Positions 35,405 through 42,608 of a stretch of 64,000 bases of DNA are shown here, one piece after another. The stretch's first letter is position 1, and every line of letters starts with the position of its first letter. The stretch is from Anaerolineae bacterium (GTDB lineage: Bacteria > Chloroflexota > Anaerolineae > Aggregatilineales > Phototrophicaceae): the NCBI GenBank assembly GCA_022826865.1, contig JAJDUC010000079.1, positions 1 through 64,000 of the forward strand, given 5' to 3'. The notes beneath the pieces were generated by a model. The model made no database searches, was not told the origin of the DNA, and saw only the letters and a list, made by a program, of their open reading frames with translations. The position numbers were made by a program, and so were the translations under genes.

Positions 35405-35575
35405 ATGGGAAGGCGCAAAGAGCCGCCGGTGGCGCCTCGCACAGGGCGCTTCTGTTGGGGTCATCGGTCCGGCCGCTGGAAGATAACGAGCCGGTTTTGC
35501 CCGCATGGGGAAACATAAAGAGCGAGCCGCTGGCCCGCCCTTGGAAGCGCCTTGCTGTTTCCGCGTCGTTGAGAG

Positions 35576-36262
35576 TTAAGCCCCGGCCTCGACGCGAACG
35601 CCCGGCCCCATAGTCGAAGTCAAGGTCATTCGGCGAACATAGGCGCCCTTCTGCGATTCCGGCTTGACGCTCTGCACCGTATCCACCACAGCCTGCAAGT
35701 TTTCCACCAATTGCTCATGCGAAAAACTTGCTTTGCCAACCGGTATATGCAGGTTGCCGGTGCGATCATTCCGAAACTCGACCCGTCCGGCTTTCAATTC
35801 GTTGACGACGCGCGGAAGATCATCCGGCTGGACAACCGTGCCCGCCTTGGGATTCGGCATCAAGCCGCGCGGGCCAAGGATGCGGGCGATTTGCCCAATC
35901 TTGCGCATCATCGGCGGCGTGGCGATGGTCGCGTCGAATTCCAGCCAGCCGTCATTGCGAATCTGGTTGATCACCTCGTCCGTGCCGATGATATCGGCGC
36001 CGGCCGCCAAGGCCGCCTCCTCGTGCTGCTCGTCGACAAAAGCCAGTATCCGCACGCTCTTGCCCGTTCCATGCGGCAGCATGACTGTCGTACGGACTTG
36101 TTGATCGCTGTGGCGGGGATCAATACCCAGCCGGAAATGCACCTCGATGGTCTCATCAAACTTGGCCCGGGCATTGCTCTTCACGATCTTCAGAGCGTCT
36201 TCCATCGGGTAGTTCGTCTGCCGATCGAAGGCTTTCATTGCATCTTTGTAGCGCTTTCCCAT
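35576..36262 (-). CDS. rplA: 50S ribosomal protein L1
   Basis: 228 residues. The L1 signature is present: GTGKSVRILAFVDEQ, GTDEVINQI, IGQIARILGPRGLMPNPKAGT and GRVEFRNDRTGNLHIPVGK. It forms the L1 stalk of the large subunit and in many bacteria represses its own operon. It is last in the tRNA-rpmG-secE-nusG-rplK-rplA run; rplJ and rplL, which often follow, are absent here. Confidence 0.97.
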   Translation of the reverse strand: MGKRYKDAMKAFDRQTNYPMEDALKIVKSNARAKFDETIEVHFRLGIDPRHSDQQVRTTVMLPHGTGKSVRILAFVDEQHEEAALAAGADIIGTDEVINQIRNDGWLEFDATIATPPMMRKIGQIARILGPRGLMPNPKAGTVVQPDDLPRVVNELKAGRVEFRNDRTGNLHIPVGKASFSHEQLVENLQAVVDTVQSVKPESQKGAYVRRMTLTSTMGPGVRVEAGA

Positions 36263-36338
36263 CTTATACTCTCCTCGTGGTCAACGGGCGCTCTCGCCCT
36301 CCCACAAATCATTGTCGATACGCAGCAGCGCCGCGGCC

Positions 36339-36764
36339 TTAGTCAGATACTTTTACACCCATCTGCCGGGCTGTGCCCTCGACCTGGCGCATCGCGCCTT
36401 CAATGTCGATGGCGTTCATGTCATTTATCTTGACCTGGGCGATCTCCCGCACTTGGTCGCGATTCAGGACCGCAACGGTTTCCGCAAGCGGATTGGAAGC
36501 CGCCTTTTGCAGGCCGGCCGCCTTCTTGATCAGAAATGAGGTCGGCGGGCTCTTGAGCGCGAACTTGAAGGAGCCATCGGCGAAGACGGTGATCTCAGCC
36601 GGCACGATTTCACCCATGCGGCTTGAGGTGCGGCCGTTGTACTCCTTGCAGAACTGCATCAGATTGATGCCGTGCTGAGCCAAGGCCGGCCCAATCGGCG
36701 GCGCGGGATTGGCTTTTCCCGCTGGAATTTGCAGCTTCACAATTGCTTTGATCTTCTTCGCCAT
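36339..36764 (-). CDS. rplK: 50S ribosomal protein L11
   Basis: 141 residues, exact family length. IKAIVKLQIPAGKANPAPPIGPALAQHGIN is the N-terminal domain with the conserved proline-rich loop, and EIAQVKINDMNAIDIEGAMRQVEGTARQMG is the rRNA-binding C-terminal domain. It binds the GTPase-associated region of 23S rRNA. It precedes rplA by 76 bp. Confidence 0.97.
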   Translation of the reverse strand: MAKKIKAIVKLQIPAGKANPAPPIGPALAQHGINLMQFCKEYNGRTSSRMGEIVPAEITVFADGSFKFALKSPPTSFLIKKAAGLQKAASNPLAETVAVLNRDQVREIAQVKINDMNAIDIEGAMRQVEGTARQMGVKVSD

Positions 36765-36858
36765 TCTTAATCCTCACTCACTCAGAAACTTAGCCCGGCG
36801 CCCAAGGGGCCAGGCAGCGTGTTTTCGACTAACTTGTCCCTTCCGGCGTCTACGGAGC

Positions 36859-37692
36859 TTACATGCGCTCAACTTCCATAAAGCTGAGCACGACGGCGGT
36901 CTCGCGCCCGAAGAAATCAACCATGACGCGCACTTTCTCCCGCCCCGAATCAATGGAGGCCACCGTACCGGGAAAGTCATTGAATGGGCCGCCAACGATA
37001 CGCACACGCTCGCCGATCTTGTAATCGACCTTGACGACCTTGTCCTCGGAGTCCATCCGATCCATGATGCGCTTGACTTCTTCCGGCCGCAGCGGCGTCG
37101 GCTGGCTCTCCCCGCCGACGAAGCCGACAACGCCCGGCGTGTTGCGCACCGTATACCAGGCGTCTTTGTCCAGCTCTCTCTCCCAGCCGGATTCCATTTC
37201 TTCGACATCTTCCTCAGTGATGACGTGTCCACAGCCGCCGCTGCTGACATCGCAGCGCCATTCCAGTTTCGCTTCCTCGCCAGCTTGCGCCGGCGCGCTC
37301 ATTTCGATTATGGCGCTCTTGCGACACCTTGGGCAGATCTTCATCCAACGCATCTGCACCATGACATAACCGGGGAAAACACGCTTTTCAACCGTGCGGC
37401 GCTTGCCGTCCTTCACCTCGATTTCGTCTTCTGTGGGGATGAGCACATCGTAAATCAGATCTTGCATGCCCATCGTTTCGATACGTTGACGCAAGGCATG
37501 CTCGACCTTTTTCTCGTAACCGGAATAGCAATGGATGAAGAACCAACTGCGTTCCAATTCATCTTCGACCGCTGCCTCGTCGAGCGCGCCCGGCAGGCCT
37601 TCGACTGCTTCCGGCGCTTCCGCCTCGTCCAGATATACCGGCGCCGGATCGTAATCCGTTGTTTCCGTGCTTGTAATTGTTTGCTCGTCCAT
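36859..37692 (-). CDS. nusG: Transcription termination/antitermination factor NusG with a Cys4 insertion
   Basis: 277 residues, about 100 longer than ordinary NusG. An acidic N-terminal extension (1-47) precedes the NGN domain: WFFIHCYSGYEKKVEHALRQ, then RRTVEKRVFPGYVMVQM, then, after an insertion, AWYTVRNTPGVVGFVGG. The insertion (about 115-175) contains CPRC (120-123), C147 and C154 with GCGHVI, the pattern of a zinc ribbon. The C-terminal KOW domain (KIGERVRIVGGPFNDFPGTV) is normal. NusG binds RNA polymerase and couples it to Rho or ribosomes. Metal binding by the insert is inference from Cys spacing. Confidence 0.93.
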   Translation of the reverse strand: MDEQTITSTETTDYDPAPVYLDEAEAPEAVEGLPGALDEAAVEDELERSWFFIHCYSGYEKKVEHALRQRIETMGMQDLIYDVLIPTEDEIEVKDGKRRTVEKRVFPGYVMVQMRWMKICPRCRKSAIIEMSAPAQAGEEAKLEWRCDVSSGGCGHVITEEDVEEMESGWERELDKDAWYTVRNTPGVVGFVGGESQPTPLRPEEVKRIMDRMDSEDKVVKVDYKIGERVRIVGGPFNDFPGTVASIDSGREKVRVMVDFFGRETAVVLSFMEVERM

Positions 37693-37735
37693 GAGTTCAA
37701 TTCGTCCAGACTTACAGAAGCTTCCAAGGTCCCGG

Positions 37736-38125
37736 CTAAATCGAGCCGCGGCGAATCATAAAGAAAGCCCCGCCGACCATCGCCACTATTACCGCCAAGA
37801 GCATCCAGGCGTTGCCCGGGTTCAAGCCGATGCGCATGAACTCGGACCAGATCACCGCCAATATCCCCAAGAAGATTGCCGACGCGATCGTGACGTTTAT
37901 ACAGAGGATTGTCAGACGGCGTGTATCTTCCCGGCTCGGCCAGGACACCTTGTTCAACTCGGAACGCACATTGACGAAATAGTCGACCGTCATATACAAG
38001 GGCCGCGTCAAAGTGTTGCCCTGCGGCTCGCTCTTGACATTTTTGACCTTGCGCGTGCGCCGCCCCGGTGTCGCCTTGCCTTTTTTCTGGGTTATCGCTT
38101 GCTGAGTTTTTTCTTCCACCGCCAT
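37736..38125 (-). CDS. secE: Protein translocase subunit SecE
   Basis: About 129 residues. The SecE core YFVNVRSELNKVSWPSREDTRRLT with the VxWPxR motif precedes the conserved membrane span ILCINVTIASAIFLGILAVIW. A second hydrophobic stretch (AWMLLAVIVAMVGGAFFMI) follows, an extra to the usual single-span SecE. The basic, Lys/Arg-rich N-terminus is cytoplasmic. I start at the ATG at 38125 after GAGGAG; the ORF-track start at 38185 reads through the upstream hairpin. It stabilises SecY in the translocon. Confidence 0.93.
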   Translation of the reverse strand: MAVEEKTQQAITQKKGKATPGRRTRKVKNVKSEPQGNTLTRPLYMTVDYFVNVRSELNKVSWPSREDTRRLTILCINVTIASAIFLGILAVIWSEFMRIGLNPGNAWMLLAVIVAMVGGAFFMIRRGSI

Positions 38126-38177
38126 CTGCTGACGCTCCTCACTCGCATCCGGGGCGCTGCTGGCCCGTTCCCGATAT

Positions 38178-38207
38178 ATAAACACCGCCGCGGAGGACGG
38201 TGTTTAT
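38178..38207 (-). other. Strong hairpin between tRNA-Trp and secE
   Basis: ATAAACACCG (38178-38187) pairs perfectly with CGGTGTTTAT (38198-38207) across a 10-base loop. There is no clear T-run after it on the minus strand, so an RNA-processing site or attenuator that separates tRNA-Trp from the secE message is more likely than a simple terminator. Confidence 0.6.
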
Positions 38208-38218
38208 GTGATTCAATA

Positions 38219-38291
38219 CAGGGGCAGAAAGACTCGAACTCTCGACCTACGGTTTTGGAAACCGGCGCTCTACCAACTGAGCTATGCCCCT
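38219..38291 (-). tRNA. tRNA-Trp (CCA)
   Basis: 73 nt cloverleaf on the minus strand: acceptor AGGGGCA/TGCCCCT, D-arm TAGCTCAGTTGGTAGAGC, anticodon loop TTCCAAA giving CCA, and T-arm GAGAGTTCGAGTCTTTC (one weak pair). Discriminator G. Its place between rpmG and secE is the common bacterial arrangement. Confidence 0.95.
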
Positions 38292-38341
38292 ATGTGATCC
38301 GCGCGTCCCGCAACTACTATACACCAATACGAAGCACAAAT

Positions 38342-38503
38342 CTACTTGGTTTCGCGATACAACACGTGCCGGCGCAGGTAGGGGTCGAATTTGCGCAACT
38401 CAAGACGCCCCTGGGTATTGCGGCGGCTTTTCTCCGTGATATAGATGTGACCGCTTTCCGTGCTGCGCAGCTTGACGACGATGCGCTGTCCTTTTTTCGC
38501 CAT
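38342..38503 (-). CDS. rpmG: 50S ribosomal protein L33
   Basis: 53 residues, too short for the ORF track. Translation begins [21 protein letters not shown], continues with [20 protein letters not shown] and ends [12 protein letters not shown], a standard L33 of the Cys-free type. The ATG follows AAGGAAAG. Small large-subunit protein near the E site. It sits between tRNA-Thr(GGT) and tRNA-Trp, and the Cys-free form implies no zinc requirement. Confidence 0.95.
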   Translation of the reverse strand: MAKKGQRIVVKLRSTESGHIYITEKSRRNTQGRLELRKFDPYLRRHVLYRETK

Positions 38504-38553
38504 GATCTTTCCTTAAGCAACTTCTTCGGGCGCCTTGCGCAGCGCCGGGCTAG

Positions 38554-38625
38554 AGCCTCCGATGAGATTTGAACTCATGACCTCGCCCTTACCAAGGGAG
38601 CGCTCTACCCCTGAGCTACGGAGGC
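38554..38625 (-). tRNA. tRNA-Thr (GGT)
   Basis: 72 nt cloverleaf: acceptor GCCTCCG/CGGAGGC, D-arm TAGCTCAGGGGTAGAGC, anticodon loop TTGGTAA giving GGT, and T-arm CATGAGTTCAAATCTCATC. Discriminator T. CCA is not encoded. Confidence 0.95.
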
Positions 38626-38663
38626 GTTTCGCCGCCCGCGCAAAGCATGCGGCGACAAATCAG

Positions 38664-38746
38664 TGGGCCGGACTGGATTCGAACCAGTGTAGGCTCTCGC
38701 CAGCGAATTTACAGTCCGCCCCCTTTAGCCACTCGGGCACCGACCC
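38664..38746 (-). tRNA. tRNA-Tyr (GTA)
   Basis: 83 nt class II tRNA with a long variable arm. Acceptor GGGTCGG/CCGGCCC (one T-G pair), anticodon loop CTGTAAA giving GTA, and T-arm ACTGGTTCGAATCCAGT. Discriminator A. Confidence 0.94.
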
Positions 38747-38769
38747 GCTTGATTCGGCTGTTAAGCCAG

Positions 38770-38842
38770 AGCCACCACTGGGATTTGAACCCAGAACAAC
38801 CTGTTTACAAAACAGGTGCTCTGCCGATTGAGCTATGGTGGC
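38770..38842 (-). tRNA. tRNA-Thr (TGT)
   Basis: 73 nt cloverleaf: acceptor GCCACCA/TGGTGGC, D-arm TAGCTCAATCGGCAGAGC, anticodon loop TTTGTAA giving TGT, and T-arm TCTGGGTTCAAATCCCAG. First gene of the tRNA/ribosomal-protein transcription unit. Confidence 0.95.
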
Positions 38843-38907
38843 GCAGACCCGTAAGTCTACCACGCGGACAGAGCGCGCTCAAGGCAAGTTTCCAATGATG
38901 GGCAATG

Positions 38908-38936
38908 ATTGTACGACGGCGCTCCGGCCTTGTCAA
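38908..38936 (-). promoter_or_regulatory. Consensus promoter of the tRNA-rpmG-secE-nusG-rplKA unit
   Basis: Reading the minus strand: perfect TTGACA (38936-38931), exactly 17 bp, then TACAAT (38913-38908), one base from consensus. It lies about 65 bp before tRNA-Thr(TGT). The -35 overlaps the last codons of the upstream dehydrogenase gene. Its strength fits a stable-RNA and ribosomal-protein operon. Confidence 0.85.
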
Positions 38937-39850
38937 GAGCGCCTGCCGCTGCCAGGGTCGAGGAAGTCGGGCTGTTCCCAAGCAGGATTCGGGTAGCGGT
39001 AAAAGCCCCGGCCGGTCTTGACGCCAAGCTCGCCGCGCTCGATACGGTCCGTCAATATCGGCCGCGGCCGGTCGGCCGGATCGCCACTCTCGGCCGCGTA
39101 GCGCAGCTCAATGTCGCGGATCACATCGAGGCCGATGCGATCCATCTGCGCGAAGGGCGGCGGTTTTTCCCGTCCGAATTTGATCATCCAGGCGCGGTCG
39201 ATATCTTCAAAGCTGGCCACGCCGCTATCCGCCACGCGCATCGCTTCCTTCTTGACCGCGCGCCAGACTCGGTTGAAAACCAGACCAGCGCTCTCCTTGT
39301 TCACACGCAAGGGCAATAACCGGATCGCGCGGGCGAACTGCGTCAAGTCATGCAGCACATCGTGTCGCGTACAACTGCCGCCGCCCAGATCCACCATCGG
39401 ACTATCCCAAACCGGCAGGTAAAAATGGAGATTCGCCACCTGCTCGGGGCGCTCGGTCGCGCCTTCCAGCAAGCTCACGCGAATCGACGAACTGTTGGTC
39501 GCGATGATCGCGCCCGGATTGAGTGTCTTATCCATTTGGGCGAACAGAGCCCGCTTGAGCTCAAGCCGTTCCGGCGCCGCTTCAATGGCCAGGTCCACGC
39601 CGCGCAGGGCGCCCTCCAAGCGCGTGGCGTAAGTGATCCGCGCGAAGATCGCGTCCGCTTCGCAAGCGGATGGTCCAGCTTCCGCCAGCCAGCCGGCGAC
39701 GGTCTGTCGCTGCGATGCTTCCGCATCAATCAGTACGGCGGCATCAATATCGTAAAGCGCAACCGGGAAACCATGCCGCGCAGCCTGCAGGGAAATCTGC
39801 CGGCCCATCGTACCGGCGCCAATTACCGCGACACTTTGTATCTTCGACAT
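38933..39850 (-). CDS. 3-hydroxyacyl-CoA dehydrogenase family protein (second of a pair)
   Basis: About 305 residues. The N-terminal Rossmann motif is VAVIGAGTMGRQISLQAARHG. DLAIEAAPERLELKRALF and IIATNSSSIRVSLL correspond to the family motifs 'E.i.E....K...f' and 'ATNTSS'. The C-terminal part has NRVWRAVKKEAMRVADSGVA and GVKTGRGFYRYP. The catalytic His region reads NLHFYLPVWDSPMVDL instead of HFFNP, so substrate may differ from classical FadB/PaaH types. Start set at the ATG at 39850. It is 17 bp downstream of a second such gene. Confidence 0.86.
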   Translation of the reverse strand: MSKIQSVAVIGAGTMGRQISLQAARHGFPVALYDIDAAVLIDAEASQRQTVAGWLAEAGPSACEADAIFARITYATRLEGALRGVDLAIEAAPERLELKRALFAQMDKTLNPGAIIATNSSSIRVSLLEGATERPEQVANLHFYLPVWDSPMVDLGGGSCTRHDVLHDLTQFARAIRLLPLRVNKESAGLVFNRVWRAVKKEAMRVADSGVASFEDIDRAWMIKFGREKPPPFAQMDRIGLDVIRDIELRYAAESGDPADRPRPILTDRIERGELGVKTGRGFYRYPNPAWEQPDFLDPGSGRRS

Positions 39851-39867
39851 TTCTGAATGCCCCACGC

Positions 39868-40818
39868 TTAGCGCGCCTCCGAAGGAAACTCGGCCAACAA
39901 GCGAGCGAGCGCGGCATATCGCTTGTCGCGTTCGATTAGCAATTGTTCGCGTTCATCTTCACTATAGCCATAAAAGCCTGCAAGCGATTTGCTACCGTGA
40001 TTGCCCTTCGCCACGATTTCCTCCAGGGCATGCGGCGTCGCCCATTCCTCGCCCAGCCCATCCCGCAAAACGGAAAATATGTTGGCGTAGACATCCAGGC
40101 CGGCCATATCGGCGATTTGAAAGGGTCCGTAAAATGGCAGCCGAAAACCGAAACAGCTGCGTACAACTTCGTCGACCTCCCGCGGCGTCGCCAAGCCGGC
40201 TTCAACGCAGGCCAAGGCCTCGCGAAACAGCGCCAACTGGATGCGATTGGCGACAAATCCGGGACCGCTGCTGACCGTCGCCGGCCGCTTGCCGAGCGCC
40301 AGCAGGAATGCGCGCGCGGCATCCACAACCCGGGGATCGGTGAACGCCGAAGGGATAAGCTCAACGCCGGGCGTCCATTCCGGCGGATTGAACCAGTGCA
40401 TGCCCAGGAAGCGGTCCTTGCGCTGGACAAATTCCGCCAGGTCGTCAATCGGCAAGGAAGATGTGTTCGTGGCAATGATGGCTTCAGCCGGCGCTTGCGC
40501 CGCGCATTCGGCGAGCACCGCGCTTTTGACCTCGATGCGCTCGGGCACGGCTTCAAAGACCAGATCGGCGCTGGCTGCAGCCGTAGCGATCCCATCGGCA
40601 GTGGAAACTTTCCGCGCCGCGTCAAGGGCCCGCTCCGGCAGCAGATCCGCCTCAACCTGCCCGCGTACGCGCTCCAGCAGTGCAGCCGAAGCCTGGCGCG
40701 ATCGTTCCGGCGTCTCGTCGACTATGACGACATCCAGGTCGGCAAGCGCAAAGCACTCGGCGACACCCAAGCCCATCGTGCCGGCGCCGATGACAGTGGC
40801 GCGCTTAATCCTCTTCAT
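39868..40818 (-). CDS. 3-hydroxyacyl-CoA dehydrogenase (first of a pair)
   Basis: About 316 residues. ATVIGAGTMGLGVAECFALA (NAD-binding), DLVFEAVPERIEVKSAVLAE, IIATNTSSLPIDDL and FLGMHWFNPPEWTPGVELIP with the catalytic His-Phe-Asn-Pro element are all present. The C-terminal substrate domain is GPGFVANRIQLALFREALACVE. It oxidises 3-hydroxyacyl-CoA or a related hydroxy acid with NAD+. Start at ATG 40818 after GAGAGG; the ORF track extends further upstream without support. The tandem pair suggests a dedicated catabolic route, but no thiolase or hydratase gene is nearby. Confidence 0.9.
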   Translation of the reverse strand: MKRIKRATVIGAGTMGLGVAECFALADLDVVIVDETPERSRQASAALLERVRGQVEADLLPERALDAARKVSTADGIATAAASADLVFEAVPERIEVKSAVLAECAAQAPAEAIIATNTSSLPIDDLAEFVQRKDRFLGMHWFNPPEWTPGVELIPSAFTDPRVVDAARAFLLALGKRPATVSSGPGFVANRIQLALFREALACVEAGLATPREVDEVVRSCFGFRLPFYGPFQIADMAGLDVYANIFSVLRDGLGEEWATPHALEEIVAKGNHGSKSLAGFYGYSEDEREQLLIERDKRYAALARLLAEFPSEAR

Positions 40819-40949
40819 CGACCTCTCATTCACTACGAAAAAAACGAACATGCCGTCACTAGACAGCATGCCCGCCTTAAAGCTCACTATCTGATTTTCA
40901 CGCGACCGCTATTGACAAAATGCAATCACGCTTCAGCCGATACCAGGGC

Positions 40950-41753
40950 TTAACGACGCCTGCCGGGGCGACGCCCGCGCCGACCTTCCGTCAACAGCAT
41001 TTCGCTGCTGACGTACTCCGACTGATAGGCGTAGCTTTCCATCTGCATCGCGCTTTCCCCAGCCGCGAGGATCATCGCGCAGCCATCGCGCAAGCAACGG
41101 AGCACATCGTCGCCGGGTCCTGTCTGCGTCAAGACGACTTGCGTGCGCTCGGCATAGGCCACATGCTTCTCAACCTCGTGGAAGACCTCACTGCCGGCAT
41201 AGAACATCGCCCCGCCGGGGCCTTCGGCCATCATGCGCACCTGCGACGCGGCGAAAAGCTCACGCTTGCTCGCTTGGTAATGGCGCTCGGTCGTCATGAC
41301 CATGCTGAGTTTGGGCTGCTGCAGATAATGTTCGAGCTTGGCTTCCGCTGCGCGTCGGGCATTGTCGGTCGCCGCGAGCAGTTGCGCGCCCCGCGCCATC
41401 TGATTGGCGGCTGCGCTCAACCTGCGCGTCAAGTGATCGCGATGATCGGTCAACTGCCTGATATGCTCGCCGGCATATTCAAGCGCGCTGGCGCTCTTCC
41501 GCAATACAAGCGACTGATCCTGGATGTTCTGCTGCGCGGCGGCGAGATCGCTGCGTGTGTGGTCAAGCTCATTCTGCGTCTTGCCAAGCTCATATTGACT
41601 GGCGGCAAGCGCTTCATGCGCAGCGGACAAATCGCCCATCAGGTTCTTGACGCCACCGAAGACCAGCACGGCAACGATCGCGAAGGCGATCAGCAATCCA
41701 AGCATCCGAGACCAAAACAATGACTTGCGTTCTAAGTACTGTGTGCGTTTCAT
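40950..41753 (-). CDS. Single-span membrane protein with coiled coil, unknown function
   Basis: About 267 residues. A basic N-terminus is followed by one span (MLGLLIAFAIVAVLVFGGV), then a long Ala/Gln/Glu-rich helix (about 40-145) with heptad character, and a C-terminal mixed region containing HVAYAERTQVVLTQTGPGDDVLRCLRDGCAMIL and a basic tail EGRRGRRPGRRR. Start at ATG 41753 after GGAGGAAAAT. No family is recognised. It lies downstream of sdhB on the same strand, separated by 73 bp, but a link to respiration is not evident. Confidence 0.75.
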   Translation of the reverse strand: MKRTQYLERKSLFWSRMLGLLIAFAIVAVLVFGGVKNLMGDLSAAHEALAASQYELGKTQNELDHTRSDLAAAQQNIQDQSLVLRKSASALEYAGEHIRQLTDHRDHLTRRLSAAANQMARGAQLLAATDNARRAAEAKLEHYLQQPKLSMVMTTERHYQASKRELFAASQVRMMAEGPGGAMFYAGSEVFHEVEKHVAYAERTQVVLTQTGPGDDVLRCLRDGCAMILAAGESAMQMESYAYQSEYVSSEMLLTEGRRGRRPGRRR

Positions 41754-41826
41754 ATTTTCCTCCAATTCTTTCATCACAATTGCAGGTCAATTTGCCGCGA
41801 TACTGCTGGAATTGTATTCCATCAAC

Positions 41827-42570
41827 CTAGTGTACCTCATCAATTTGAATAATGCCAAATGTTTCACCTTTTCGGATCGCAAGTTTGACTTCGCCAATGG
41901 CCTTGGTGACTTCAATATCGCGCGGGCAGGCGGGCGTGCAGTTGAATATCGTGCGGCAGCGCCAGACGCCATTCGGCTCGCTGAGGATATCCAGGCGCTC
42001 TTTCTCGGCTTGATCGCGGGTATCAAAGATGAATCGATGCGCCCCCACAATCGCGGCCGGGCCGACATAATTTCCATTTGCCCAGAAGCTCGGGCAGGCC
42101 GTCGTGCAGCAGGCGCAAAGGATGCACTTGGTTGTATCGTCAAACTGTTCGCGGTCGGCTTGCGTTTGCAGGCGCTCGCGCCCGTCTTCGGGCAGGGCCT
42201 CGTCATTGACAAAGAAGGGCATCACCTGCTTGTAATGATCAAAAAAGGGCTCCATATCGACGATCAGATCTTTGATAACCGGCAGTCCCAGAATCGGCTC
42301 CACCTGAACCTTTTCGCCGACATCGCGAACCAGAATCTTGCAGGCCAGCCGATTGACGCCGTTAATCCGCATCGCATCCGAACCGCAGACGCCGTGCGCG
42401 CAAGAACGCCGCAGCGACAGAGAGCCGTCCTGCTCCCACTTGATGCGATGCAGCATTTCCAGCACGCGGTCGGTCGGGTCCACATCCCGCAGGACAAATT
42501 CTTGCCAATAAGGCTTTTCCTGGCCGGGTACATCCGGGTTCTGCCGTCTGATTCTGAATGTGACTTCCAT
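41827..42570 (-). CDS. sdhB: Succinate dehydrogenase iron-sulfur subunit
   Basis: 247 residues. The N-terminal ferredoxin domain has the [2Fe-2S] ligands in RRSCAHGVCGSDAMRINGVNRLAC. The C-terminal domain has TKCILCACCTTACPSFW for [4Fe-4S] and CRTIFNCTPACPRDIEVTKAI for [3Fe-4S] and the last [4Fe-4S] ligand. It relays electrons from the flavin to quinone. Third gene of the sdh operon, 38 bp after sdhA. Confidence 0.96.
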   Translation of the reverse strand: MEVTFRIRRQNPDVPGQEKPYWQEFVLRDVDPTDRVLEMLHRIKWEQDGSLSLRRSCAHGVCGSDAMRINGVNRLACKILVRDVGEKVQVEPILGLPVIKDLIVDMEPFFDHYKQVMPFFVNDEALPEDGRERLQTQADREQFDDTTKCILCACCTTACPSFWANGNYVGPAAIVGAHRFIFDTRDQAEKERLDILSEPNGVWRCRTIFNCTPACPRDIEVTKAIGEVKLAIRKGETFGIIQIDEVH

Positions 42571-42608
42571 GATTCTCTCGATTCCGTTTGACGAATTGGC
42601 GCCGCCGA

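Noticed and set aside
38535-38898. Plus-strand ORFs over the tRNA cluster (text such as LDSNQCRLSPANLQSAP)
   Set aside because: These are well-known spurious translations of antisense tRNA sequence.
39943-40953. 336-residue plus-strand ORF antisense to the 3-hydroxyacyl-CoA dehydrogenase
   Set aside because: Shadow frame with no domain logic; the minus-strand gene is well supported.
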